A stretch of DNA of 64,000 bases from Capsaspora owczarzaki ATCC 30864 (lineage: Eukaryota > Opisthokonta > Filasterea), in contig NW_011887297.1 in the NCBI RefSeq assembly GCF_000151315.2, positions 1,093,587-1,157,586 on the forward strand, given 5' to 3'. The notes under the pieces were generated by a model that ran no database searches, had not been told where the DNA came from, and worked only from the letters and a program-made list of their open reading frames with translations. The position numbers were made by a program, and so were the translations under genes. Every line of letters begins with the position of its first letter. Position 1 is the first letter of the stretch. Below are positions 33,478-45,551 of this stretch, piece by piece.

Positions 33478-34475
33478 TGCCGCAAATCGAACGCCCCATT
33501 GAAACGCCGTTTGGCCCTGCGCCGTCGGACGTGACGACCAAATCCCAAGAGGCCACGGCGATTGGCACCGAGCAGCGTTTTCCTTCCGAATTAAAAGACG
33601 TGCCGGTGCAACTCCAGGAAAAGCCAAGCAGCGGCTGGCTCGGCTGGATCTTCCGCGGTCGCAGGCCGTCCCAGGAGCATGTCATGGTTGACACGCACGA
33701 GCAGGAGCGCTGGGACCATTGGTCGACGGGAAACCCGGCACCCATGTCCGGGCGGGAAAATGAGAACGCCGTGGTCGGCGCGTACGAGCATGTTCCCATC
33801 GCGAATGACCGAATGGCTCCCTTCGACCCCCACAACCGCGAGCGTGGCATCTACGACAGTCCTCTGGCCACCCCGGCGGTCAGCTCGGCAGCGTCGCCGT
33901 CGGCGCCAGGCTGGTCGTTCTTCCGCCGTCGCCCGTCGGAGCCGCAGGTCAAAGTCCCGACCGAAGAGCTGAGCGAGCGCATTGTGCTGCACCCGAAAGG
34001 CGACAACGGCATGCTTGCCCGCATGCAGCGCGAGGAACCCGTTCCGGACGATCCGTCCTCCATGACGACGGATTCGCCCGTGATTGGCGCAGGCCGCTCC
34101 ATTCGTCGTCGCGCCTCGAGCGACAATGCCACGCACATTGCTGAAGACTTGCAGCGGCGCATGCAGCGCGACGAACCCGTTCCAGAGGATCCGTCTACGA
34201 TGACGACGGACTCGCCCGTTGGGAGCTCGATTCGTCGCCTCTCGACCGAAAACGTCAAGGAAACCGCCGAGCAAGTGCAGCGTCGCATGTCGGATGCCGT
34301 GCGCGAGGTGACCTCTGCGGCCGCTCGACCTGCGCAGTCGACATGGCTGTGGCAACGCCCCAGCAAGGCTCGGATTGAAAAGTCTTCCTTCCGACATGTC
34401 ATGCCGGAAGATCTTTCGCTCCAGAACGAGAATCTCAGCGAGCTCATTGACGAGGCCAATCTCGGCAGTGTTTAA
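33478..34475 (+). CDS. Orphan protein with repeated W/RRPS and EPVPDDPS modules; start unresolved
   Basis: I do not recognise the family. The open frame from the acceptor at 33476-33477 codes about 332 residues. Three related motifs occur: WIFRGRRPSQEH, WSFFRRRPSEPQ and WLWQRPSKAR. Two longer modules repeat at about 50-residue spacing: MQREEPVPDDPSSMTTDSPV and MQRDEPVPEDPSTMTTDSPV, each followed by SIRRR(A)S or SIRRLS and a helix ending QRRM. The RRPS and RRxS sites look like basophilic kinase targets. No membrane span or signal peptide is seen in this exon. The true start is unclear: the first in-frame ATG (33684) would drop the first WIFRGRRPS motif, so an upstream exon may exist. Confidence 0.55.
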
Positions 34476-34996
34476 GCAACTGCTACAGTGTGTGTAACTA
34501 TGTGACTTTTTTTCTTTTGTTCTCCTTTGCTGTTGATCTGTATCTTTTTTGAAAATCTCTGCCAAACAAAACAAAACAAAGCCAAACGAAGACCACTGAA
34601 GCTCTGTGGCAAGCTCAAGCTCCAGCGAGACGCAAGAAATCTTGTAGATAGTGTCAATACATATTGCACTATTTCCATGCGCGCACGTGTGCGTGTGTTT
34701 GTGTGTGTGGTGTAAAAACTGCCAAAGTGAAAGTTTCGCTGCAAAATGCATTTTTACTTTCAACCTGATCCGTTGGTCGATGATCGTGCTCGTGAACAAT
34801 TGAAAACTATACTGTAAGCAGTTCCCTTCTTGCTTTGTCCCGCCTACTTTGATCGACTGAGATTGTGAATCAGCGCTCAGTCTTCCAGCTCTTTGTCCAT
34901 TTTGTTGACTCGAATCAATCTTCCTCGTCGTGTCTCAACTTTAGTCCCTCTGCACCATCCCCACGCCCTCACGCCACCCACCCCCAATTCATCTGA
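34476..34996. other. Intergenic region before FIRRM
   Basis: 521 bp of A/T-rich 3' region followed by a GC-richer upstream region. No gene or clear signal is recognised. Confidence 0.4.
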
Positions 34997-37900
34997 ATGC
35001 CACCCATGGCCTCGACGCTCTCGGCGCAGGACTCGGAGCTCGAAGCCGAGTTTGCCGCCCGCTTGTCCGCCTCGCGCGCAACCAGTGTACCTGCAGACGC
35101 TGGCTCTGGCGCTGGCTCGTCAGCCGCCTCGTGGACGTCGTCTCTGTCATCCAACGAGCTCCTTGACGCTGTGTCGTCCGAGCTGCAGCCCGCACTCACC
35201 CAGGTACACAAAGGGCGTTCCCAAAGTGAAACAAGTTTGCATGCGAGTTTGTTGGCTTTTTTGGTTTTTTTTTTCGTTTTTCCCGCCAAAAAATCTGATG
35301 CTTTGCACAAAGGCGTCGTCGTCGCTGTGACGATGTTGAGCATTGTTGGATTCTGACGCTGTTTTCGTTGGTTTGTCATATTCTGAGGGTAGATGGCCGC
35401 CAGGGTCGCCGCGGCAAGTGCAGCGATTCAAGCCCATTTTGGATCCGGCAAGCAGCCATCAGCTGCCAACGAGGTCGATAGTGCCATCCTGGTATGAAAA
35501 TAATGAGGTCTTCACAGGGTGAACTTTGATTGTTGTGTTGATGACAACTTGAAAACCAAAAAAATGCTCAAGCCGCTGTTTGTGTGGACAGACGATTGAG
35601 CACGCGCTTCGTGCGTTGAACGTTGTCTTTGGCAGCTTGGTCTCGGCAAACCAGCTGCAACTCTCGTTTGATGGCATCTCGCATGCGGCAAATGCACTGT
35701 GTCAAACGCTCACTGCTGTGGGCTTGGCTCAACGGGTAAAAGGCGCACACACGCCTGGCGATGTAATTTTTTTCAGCCGATTCGCACTTGTGCCTCACGC
35801 TTTTTTGTTTGTTTGCTTGTTTTCGTTTCGCAGCAACTGAAGGCAGACCGCTTGGCAGAATGTGCTGCTACAAGTACGACCTTGTTTGGCAACTATGCCG
35901 TTGTATTGAGCGAACGGGTCCAACTGGACAACTTGTCGCATTCTGACATGGTGGCCTTTGCTGCAAGTACGTTTCACCGTGCATTTCATTTCGTCCAGTT
36001 CAACGGAGCTGCCTTCTAGTGCGTCACCTTGAACTCATTCGTTTTTGTTCCTTGGATGTTGCACTTGTAGCTTGCGAGGGGCTTGTTCAGCTTTGCACGC
36101 TGAGTGAGCGCAACATGTCAATGTTGAACGCAACCTGGAAAGCCCTGATTCGCCTCGTCTCTCGAGCTGCACCCACAGCCCTCCGATCAAACATTCCTGC
36201 AAGTTTAGTTGGAGCGTCTTTTGAACGAATCTCAACGCTGGACCTCACTCTGGTGTTGTTTTCGTGTTTTTGTTTTTTTGCTTCCAGATCGGCGCGATTG
36301 TGGATGCCCTCAGTGCTCCTCTTCTTCGCAACCTCAAGGACTGCGTGACTGCGACGCCTTACACTGTCACTGGCCAAACGCCAGACGAGCCAGCGACGTC
36401 GTTTGGCGACTCGAAAAATTTTACGCGCTGCTTTCGTGTTTGTCGGTTTTATCTCTCTCATCTGTTCCACACCGTCAAGGCATTGGCAAGCTCACTGGAG
36501 TCCTGCTATGCCAAAGTTATTGACATTGTCTTGTCGGTCAAAGGGTAGGTCCCTTTTGCGATGTTTTCTCTTTCTTTTTTTTTTTCTTTTTTTTTTTTTG
36601 GCTTGCTTGTTGGGAACGTGTTCCGTTTACACACCACTGATGTGCATGCTTCGCGCGTCATCTCGTCGACCAGATTGATATTGGACGCTCTCACTTCCAA
36701 GAACGTGACTGCTGTAACGTTTTCCGAGTTGCGGAGCCTGGTCATTAACGCAGACACGATCGTCAAATGCCTCGCAATCAACCCGCTCTTTTGTGCGTGC
36801 TTGGGTTCGTCTTGCCAGTCCGACGCGATTGCTGGCCGACCCCTCCGTTTGGCGCAGCTGACGACTGTGCTGGCGCTCTGCACGTTCAGCACCGATACGC
36901 GCGACCCACTGCCCGCGACCGTTCTCGACCTGCTGTTTCCAAATGCTGCTGCAGACCAACAAAGTGCGCTGCCTCTGCTTGACATGGTGTTTGCGCAAGT
37001 TGCAGAGGCGCGAGCGGAAATATTGCTGCCGTGCACGTTGTATGTGGAGGTGCCTGGGGCTGTGCCATCATCCGAACAGGCGCAGCTGCTCCGTGTGTCC
37101 TTGTACCAGCACACCTGGGAATCGCTGTGCGACCTTGCCGTCGCTCTACCCGCAGCAAAGTTCAGTGTTCTGGAGCGGGCGTTAATGCGTCAAGTCTTAT
37201 CCCCAAACTCACTCTGTGCAACCCTTGCGGCTGACGTGTGGAGCTTTCTCGCGCCACGCCTGCCTGCGCACACCCTTTGCGCACACTTGCGTCTCCTTGG
37301 GCAATTGGTATGGCTGAGGAGGAGCTGAACTGAACTTGGGAGTTGTTGGCAGTACCACGGAGACTTCTTTGTTATCGGTTTTTTTTTCGACTAAAACTCC
37401 CACGAATTGTGTCGCAGATTGTGTGCACTCCTCGAGATCAGCCACTTCACGTGACGCTGGGCCATTTGATTTCTCGGCTGAGTAGCGAACTTCCAGATGA
37501 CCAGTACATTGCACTGGTGGAGGCCTTCTCTCCGGCTGCAAATCTCGCCAATTTGGCGTTCTGGCGGTACTTTGCCGCCTCGGGTCAGGCCATGTCCGAG
37601 CAAGAGATTGCTGTATGTTCTGACGCTGTCGAGGACCTTGAATTGGCTGCCGCTGATTTGAAGTCCGAGTGGGATGCATTATTTTTTTCTTCTTTTTTTT
37701 TTCAGGTTGTCCAAGCGGGCGTGTCGAGCATTGTTTCGGGAGTCGTCGCTCCGGCAACACAGGCCCTTGTTCAGTCCTGCCAACCCAACCAAGGAGCCTC
37801 GGTGCATGAAATCCAGGTGATTATTTTTTGTTTTGTCAAGAAAAGATGTTTGAATTCTGACCGACTTCTTCTTCGTCTCTCCAGACCCTTGCATGCGGCG

Positions 37901-39038
37901 CGATCGCAACTCTGTTCACGTCCCATGCTATTGCAAGCACAATCGCACGGCGTGATTTGACAACGCTTATCGACACAATCGTTCGATGCTCCGCGTCCGT
38001 GTTTCCTGCAGCGGGGAGCGGGGAAGCTCCAGCACAGGTTTGCCAGGTGTAACTCTTGTTGCTGGCGTTTTGCGGTTGTCTCATGTCTGTTATTTTCGTG
38101 CTTGCTTGCATTTGTTGTAGGCATGCTGTGCGCTGCTGAATGCAGTCCACGCACTCTACCCAGGACTTTCTGTTGACCACTTGACCTCGGTATGCTTTTG
38201 CTTGCTTTGGTTTGTTTGGCTCTCATCATCTCCTGCGCTCAGCCCGCCCGCCTCCGCCCGCCTCGCCTAATCTGCGTCCGCTTTTTGGCTCCTTTTTTCT
38301 TAGATTTTCACAGCACTCGCAGCGTCCATTGAACGCCAGCCTTTGGGAGTGAAACTCATCGTTTGCAAACTGCTCGGTCGCTGCGCCCACTTTTCAGTGG
38401 AGGGTCTTCGGCAGCCGCATGCAAGTCCAGAGCTCTTGCAGGCCTGGATTCACTTATTTAACGTCGTGCTGTCCGAGCAGCACTGGCTCGTCCTGACACC
38501 CGCCTGCGTCGCGTGGCAGGAATTTGCCCAGTTTACCCCGTTCAAGGATATCATTGGCCAGCTCTGTCCGCCCGACCGCATGGATGTTATCAAGCAGTTT
38601 CTGTGCTCGACCCCGATTGGAAGCGACCAGTTTGGAGCAGCCGTGTCCGATCCTTCTCTTGAATCCGAGCGCATCCGAAATCTCGTCTCCAGCCTCGGGG
38701 AGTGTGAAGGCGGACAGATGAATCACCTCCGCGCCAGCCTGGAAGAGGGTTTGAGATTGAACGCTGTCTCAGTCGAAGCGACGTCGAGTGTTTCCCGCAA
38801 CAAGCGCGCGTTCGACGACGAAGACGGCAGCGCTCACCAGCCAGCCGCAACTCGGCATCGCCTGGACGGCCCCTTGCATGACAAGTTGCAACAGGCCATC
38901 ACTTTTGTTCGGGCCGAGGTCGAGCAGATGGTTCACCTTTCTCCCGACGTGCTGTCCTCTGCAACCATTTCGGAGCTCGGTGCGCTCCATTCGGCAGTTC
39001 AGCGACTCTTGCAACGCCAGCCTGCTGGGCGATCTTGA
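34997..39038 (+). CDS. FIRRM: FIRRM / FLIP homologue (C1orf112), FIGNL1 partner in recombination
   Basis: FIRRM binds the AAA ATPase FIGNL1 and limits RAD51 filaments in homologous recombination. Twelve exons (34997-35203, 35393-35491, 35592-35735, 35834-35966, 36071-36198, 36288-36544, 36674-37307, 37418-37612, 37706-37816, 37885-38037, 38121-38189, 38304-39038) give about 954 residues of helical repeats. The best landmark is LRVSLYQHTWESLCDLAVALP, then VLSPNSLCATLAADVWSFLA and LPAHTLCAHLRLLGQL, which align with the human VTLYQHVCVHLC ... AMDAWCFLA ... ELCAHH region from memory. Keeping frame at intron 5 requires a GC donor (CCT|GCAAGT). Near the C-terminus KRAFDDEDG and the final helix fit the family. 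The exon 10 donor could also lie 15 nt later. Confidence 0.85.
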
Positions 39039-39190
39039 AGTGCTCTGCCTTTTTTTATTGTCTTGTTGTTGTTGTTGCATCTATCTATTATTATTATGTT
39101 AACTTAAACGCATTTCCAGAGCAATGGGTGGAAGTTGCATTTTGATTTTTGATTTTTGATTCATTCAGTCCTTCTTTTTTTTTCCCCAAA

Positions 39191-40476
39191 ATGTCCAACC
39201 AATCTCAAGGCATCCAGGCGCTCCTCGCGGCCGAGAAGTCTGCTGCTGAAATTGTTGCCAAGGCCCGCAAGCGTACGTTCCTCTCTTTCTTCTCCACCTT
39301 TTGGTTATCTCGCTCTCTCTCTCTCTCTCTACACTGGCTCGCTCTCTGCAGTGGACGGTTCGAAAGCCTGCTTTTTTTTTTTTCTTTTTTTCTTTTTTTT
39401 TTTTTGATTTTTCCCTCGTGGCAGTGATTTTTTGATTTTTTCCCCCTTTTCACCTTTGCTCGCTTCGCCGTTTCGCTCTTTGTCGCACGAGCAGCGCACG
39501 CCTAGCCGAGAAGGAGAGAGACAAAGAGTGATGTTGCTTGTAGTTGAAGGGGTTTTAAGTGCGACTCACAGCTGGAATCGCCAAGCAAAAGAGCAAAAAA
39601 AAAAAAAAAAAAAAAAGTGGGGAAGAAAATCGAAAAAATACAAAAAGACACTCATGACTTTTTTTTTTTTTTTTTTTTTTTCCCTTTTCCCCAGCACTCA
39701 TTCCGCGCGATCGACTTGTCCGTGACGAGAGTTGGGGGGGGGGATGAGTTCAAACTCAGCAGGGCCTGGGAACAGAGGGGGATGTGCGTGGGATGGCAAA
39801 AAAGTGCTCTGTAGAGTTTACAATGGCGATCGAATGCAGTAATGGAAAAGCCAGCAAAAATAAAGAAAGCTTGGTTTTTCTGTCTCTGTCTCTGTCTCTC
39901 TCGTTGTTGTGTCATGGACCAACGCTTTGTGGGATTCGAGTTCAGTGCGTGCTGCTGCTGCTGCTGTGCGATTCGTGCCAGTGCTGATGTGGCAGCTGGT
40001 CGGTCGGTCGATCGGTCTATCGAACCAAACCCATCCGCACTGTGTGCTCCTCTATCATTATCCCCCCCCCCATCGCTTTGACCAGTGCGCAATGGATGAC
40101 TGTTGGCGTTGTCATTCTGCGGTAGATGCAATCTTGGATGTCAAGGAAGACACCTCTGAACAACAGCTCACCTCTGCCGTCTCTTGCTTGTTGTTCTCCC
40201 AACACAGGCAAGGCCACCCGCCTGAAGCAGGCCAAGGATGAGGCTGAGGCCGAGATTGCCGCTTTCAAGAGCGAGCGCGAGGCCCAGTTCCAGGCTCACG
40301 TCAAGGCACACGAAGGCGACACAACCCAGATTGCCCAGCGACTGAAGGAGGAGACCAACACCAAGCTCGTCGCCATCGATAACGATGCTGCCCAGCACAA
40401 GCAGGCCGTCATTAACAAGCTTCTTGAGTATGTCTGCGACGTCAAGGCCGAGCTCCACATCAACGTCCGCGATTAA
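39191..40476 (+). CDS. ATP6V1G: V-type proton ATPase subunit G
   Basis: This is the peripheral-stalk subunit of the proton pump that acidifies endomembranes. Two exons (39191-39272, 40208-40476) code 116 residues: SQGIQALLAAEKSAAEIVAKARK, then ATRLKQAKDEAEAEIAAFK and a helical C-terminus ending VKAELHINVRD. The length matches the family (about 118). The 935-bp intron is by far the larger part of the gene and contains A, T and CT runs and stretches of Gln-like CTG; I see no nested gene. AATAAA lies about 100 nt after the stop. Confidence 0.97.
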
Positions 40477-40579
40477 AAACAACAAAGCCAAAAATTTGCA
40501 TTCCCCTTACAGTTCTACCTCTCGCTCTATCTCTCTCTCTCTCTCTTCCTGCGTTTTCTTGTGATTTTCTGTTGACAAA

Positions 40580-40585
40580 AATAAA
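40580..40585 (+). terminator. Likely polyadenylation signal of V-ATPase subunit G
   Basis: AATAAA 104 nt after the stop codon, followed by a T/G-rich stretch. Confidence 0.55.
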
Positions 40586-40802
40586 TTCTTGTGTTTGAGT
40601 CCACTGTTGTACAAGACTTGGTGGCTCTGAGGAAAGCAGGAAGCAGCGAGAAAAGATGGATTTCGTCGATACAGTCCCTGCCGGTGCGCACTTTGGCAAA
40701 AAACACAATAGTTTAATTGACAACAAACACTCATACAGTACAGGGCACGCACCCGCTCGCGACGCACCAAAAAAAGAACAAAAACCTGTTTGTTTGCTTT
40801 GT

Positions 40803-42398
40803 TCAGTGAGCGGCAGCAGCAACGGTCTTCTTGAGTGCCTTGCGGAGGTCCTCCATCAGACTGACTTGCATCTTTGGCATAACAGTGTCGAGGATGGAGC
40901 TTGTGGAGAGCTGTCCGCCGAGCTGTACCTGCAGGACGCCGACCATTCGAGTTCGGAGGCCGTTGTCCAACGATTTAAAAATCCAGCCGCCTCGGTGCAG
41001 GAAGCCGCGCACAACGTCCTTTTGATGTGGTGCGCCGCTGTGTTCGATGCTCTCGCCTATTCCGATGCGTCGATGCGAGAACGAGGAGAGAGAGAGAGAG
41101 AGCAAGCAAGCAAGCAAGCAGATGTGAGTTGAAAACATTCTCACCACACTCTTCCACACACCAGCCCGCTCGCTCCAGTGACAAGCAGATCGAAATGGAG
41201 GGGCACCCGCGTCATTCAATCAAGAATGAAAACGGAAGCTAATAACGGGGTGTGGGGGGGGGGTGCGAACTCATCCAATTGGGTCCACGTGAAACCGAAA
41301 CCGCAACTTCTCAAAACGCCGAAAACTCAAACAAAAAACTCCCCAAATGAGAAACCCGCCGCCGACCGTGAAGGTACGCCCGCAGGTATCAGGGAAGGGG
41401 TTGGGACTGAGAATTGCGAGTAAGAGGAGGATGAGGAGGAGGATGAGGAGGATGAGGACGAGGAGGAGGATGGAGCAGGAGGGCGCGAATGGGCGGTTTT
41501 GTGGTTCCTCACCAGCAAGAATCAGGTCGTTAGTGCCCTCGAGCGGTCGGAAGACAACCGCGTCGCAAAAGTCGCGCGAAGAGATGACGCCGAGCATGGC
41601 CGAGTTCATGGTGGTGTGGACAACCGTAACGCCGTCGGCTAAGGTCTCGAGGAGCTTCATGGACTTGACGTGCTCGTCCCACTTTGTTCGCTCGCTGACA
41701 AGCATGAGCGACGCCACGCGCGCCGGCGGTGCGTCAAACTCTGACTCGATGCGGTATCTGTGCGAGTGCGAGTACGAACAGCCACGTGAGCCAAAGCCAA
41801 AAACAGGGAGCGGAACAAAAGGGCAATTGAGCCGGTGCGGACGCGGCAAAGAGCGGGGAACCGAAGCACCGGAAAGAGAAAGGGGGAAAAAAAGGAAAAA
41901 AAAAAAAAAAAAAAAGAGGCAGCACGAGACGAGCGGCCAACCAGAGCCAGCGAGCGCGATTGTCCCGCACGTCAATTGGGAAGGGAAGGAGGAGGGGGGG
42001 GAAGGAGAAGGAGGTCACGGAAAAGCCAAGATGGAGAAACAAGAGCAGCGAGCGAGCGAGCACGAGAAGGAGAAACAGAGGCAGCGGTAGAAAAAAAAGA
42101 AGGAGGAGGTGGCGGAAAAAGAGCGACACGCAGGCGCTTGCCTCGCTCACTTACCGCTTGGGGTGCATGCCAGGAACAGCTTGGGCATAGACTTTGGTCT
42201 CTTTCTGTGTTTGTTGTGATTCAAGCAAGGAAGCAGCAGCGCAGAAGAAGCAAAACGAACGAAAAAGGGTGAGAACTAGAACTCAAACAAAAAAAAAAAA
42301 AAAAAAATGAAGCGAAAAATAAGCAACGTTGTGGGGATCTGACACCGCACACGTCGACCGTGACAACAGAGAGACCAGGAAGCAAAATCAAGTGAAGA

Positions 42399-42453
<55 letters not shown>

Positions 42454-42588
42454 AGGACAAGAGCAAAGTAGACAATGGCTAACAAAGCAGGCGCGTACCG
42501 TCGACTTGACGAGCTCCATGGACTTGTCCTCGGCGACAGCCAGAATGGTCTGCACTGCCTGCTCGGCGACGGCAACGTAGTCAACCAT
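40803..42588 (-). CDS. Small START-domain lipid-binding protein (STARD4/5/6-like)
   Basis: A stand-alone START domain, expected to bind sterol or another lipid and move it between membranes. Exons 42499-42588, 42155-42204, 41513-41757 and 40803-41056 give about 212 residues, the size of STARD5. Family landmarks are RYRIESEFDAPPARVASLML, KWDEHVKSMKLLE, VVHTTMNSAMLGVISSRDFCD and the C-terminal helix SILDTVMPKMQVSLMEDLRKA. There is no targeting sequence, so it should be cytosolic. Intron 1 holds a GA array (42403-42450) and an A run; intron 2 (41758-42154) is G/A-rich. It converges with the V-ATPase G gene, 326 bp apart; that gap shows only 3' UTR sequence. Confidence 0.9.
42403..42450. repeat. 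(GA)n array in START gene intron 1
   Basis: About 24 GA units on the plus strand, (UC)n in the transcript. Confidence 0.9.
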
Positions 42589-43560
42589 GATGATGTGTGA
42601 ATGTATGTGTTAAGAGAAAAGCGCCGGGGGCGGTTGGTTGTTTGTGAGAGGGGAGACTTTGGTTTGGGAAATGGACTGAGGTCTCGCCAAAAGCGGCAAT
42701 GAACAAATACAATATGGAATGTGTGCCGAGGCGCGAACCGCGCGTGTTGACGAACGAATCCAACTGCGTTCTCTGCGCGCGCAAACGAGGCTGATCATGA
42801 GTGGAGGGCACAGAAGAGTGAACAGCGACGAGGTGAACAAGTCAAAGCAAGACAAAAGCGAAAGGCACAACGTGCAATCAAAGGTCGGCACGCGCGCGAG
42901 ACTTTGATTCAACACTTCTTCAGCTGCTCGCCCCGTACCCCCACTTCCCTCCGTCGACCACGCTGCTCTGCCTCCGTCGAAGAAGCACCCGGCGCCTGCT
43001 CTGTGGTGGCATGGGGTCGGGCCTTCCCCCTCGCGAGTCCAAAAATTCGATTACCAAAAAACTCGCTCGCCTTTTTGTATTGAAATGGAATTTTTCTGTG
43101 CGTTGCGGTTTGCTCAAAACAACAAAAACCATCAACAAACAACAAAAAACACCTCCTCATCGACATCCGCCTCGCCTCGTCGGGCTTTGGGCGTTTCGGG
43201 TTGTTGTGGCGTGTGATTGGTGGTGGAAGTGCAGGGTCACCAGCTGCTGCTGCGTTCAAAGAGCGTTTTCAAAGATGGAGCGAAAGGGGCGAGCTGTACA
43301 GACCATTTGCCCCCTTTCTTTCTTTGCTCGTTGCTCGAACGCGTCAACACAATACCGACGAACCACCAGTGACAGCCGCGCAGAGAATTGTTTCACAATC
43401 AACCGCAGGCAACAGCGTGCAGAAACCACGGCAAAAATCAGGTCTATTCAACGAGAAAAAAAATAGACAAAGCTAACAAAAACGAAAACATGAACACAAC
43501 TGAAAACAAAAGGGCTCGCGCGAAGCAGCTTCAAGATGACCAACACTCCCCTCTTCTCCT
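42589..43560. other. Intergenic region, START gene / kinase 3' end
   Basis: 972 bp between two minus-strand genes. Several overlapping frames of 90-150 codons exist on the plus strand but show no domain and biased basic composition. I see no gene. Confidence 0.5.
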
Positions 43561-45490
43561 TCACAGATTCATGCTGGCAATCAGGGTGCTGCACACGCGC
43601 TTGTGGCGCCAAATGTCGCCGCGGATGCGCTTCACATGCAGACCGTACAGACTCAGCCGCGGAATGTGACAGACCTCCAGCTCAAACTGCGAGGGTTTTT
43701 TGGAATCATCATGCGCCTCGCAGAGCAGGACGTAGCCAGATTCGGCAAAACGGATGTTGGCACGGACGAGCGCTCGGCGAACCTCGGCCAGAATCTCCTT
43801 GGGCGGCTTGGACGACGTTGTCGAAACGTTAAAGAAGCCCGAGAGGGTTCGGATGGGCGCGGCTCGGCTGGCCGACTCGTCCATCGAGTCTTGCGATGAC
43901 GTGACAGACCAGCTGCTGGATGTGGGGCTGGGCTGGTTTTGCGACGAACCCCAGGCGGTGAGGGACAGCTTCGAGCTGATCGACTTGAGCATGGACACGG
44001 CATCCATCGTGAGCCGACGGGACAGGCGGGGCTTTGTTGTGGACGACGGGGCAGAAGCAGAGGCAGCAGCGTTCGCCGAGTGTGACGGATGGGCGCGGCT
44101 CGTCATGGGCGAGGCGTTGGCAGCAACGTTTGGGAAATTCTGGGAGAGAGCTGGAGTCGAGATGGTCTTGTCGTGGGACGTGATACCAGTCATCAACGCG
44201 TGACCGGTCGCGGCGAGATTGACAGGCTGTACTGTTGCCGCCGACTGTGACTGGGCGCGTGTGCGCGTCGCTCCACGAGGAGGAAGAGGGCTGCTGCCAC
44301 TGGCTGCCACTGGCGCTGCAGCAGCAACGAAAGAGCTGGGCGACGAGAGTGCCAAATACGAAGGGTTGGTCCGGCTGGAGCTGGGAGGATAAACCTGTGT
44401 CGAGGAGGAGAAGGGCGTACCGCCGCCAGCCGAGAGACTCGATGAGCCAGAGTAGCCCGTTGGGGAGCTGGCGCGCGAGGAATGCGACGAGTGCGTGCTG
44501 GAGGAAGGGTGCAACAGGCGCCCCGAACCAGAAGATGCGCCCTCGTCGGTGGCGATTGTCAACGACGCTGCAGACTCGTGCGTCGGCGACGCGGGTACAG
44601 AGTCTAGAGGTTGGGTTGGTTGGGCGCCAGTCACGAAAGTGCTCGTGATGACCTGGGGCGGCGGGGTTGATGTGCGTGCCGTGGGTTGCGAGGCCAGACG
44701 TCGCTCGCGGATGGTTTTGGACAGTATGGGCAACACCTGATCGGACGAAACGGGCAAAGACATGGGTACTGGCAAATGGTGGCCAGAATCCAAATGTTTG
44801 GCGCTGCCGCGACGTGCAAGCGGCTGATGCATCGTTTGCTGCTGGACGGGCGAGTGCGTCGCTGAAATACTAGAGTGCGCGTCAAAGAACATTGGCGTGC
44901 GCGTGAGTGGCGCAGACATGGGTTCGCCGTCCGGCATGAGCCGAGCCACCCCGAGCGACGCGGCTGTCACCAGCTGGTATTGGTGTGCAGTCTCGCCGTG
45001 CTGACTCTGACTAGCAGCGGCGATGGCGACATGTGCAGAGACACGAGCTGCAAGACGAGCTGGGGAAGTTGGCTCGGAATCGATTGGATGTTCGGAGGAG
45101 AAGGAACTGCGCGAGTGCGGGTGCGTCCGACTGACGCCCGCCGCCATGTTGTCGTCGTCCGCGTCTGCACCACCGGCGGCGAAGGCGTGGCCAGAAAGCT
45201 CTTGGATGCTTTGCAGATTGCTGCTGGACATGGTCCGCGACCGAGACTTTTGAGCAAACAGTTGCTGCTGCTGTTGAATGATCAACTCGACGCGATCGCG
45301 CGCCCGTTTTTCCGCCAAAAGATAGTACATGCATCGGATGGGATGGTAACACAAGGTGCGGAAGCGAGCGCGAGATTCGGCATCCAACTTGGCATTCTGG
45401 TTCAACACCGAACGCGGATCAAGCCGCAAAGTGCTGCGCGAGCGGCTTAACGACCGCTGGAGTGGGTGATGATGATGCGGCTGGTGTGGC

Positions 45491-45551
<61 letters not shown>

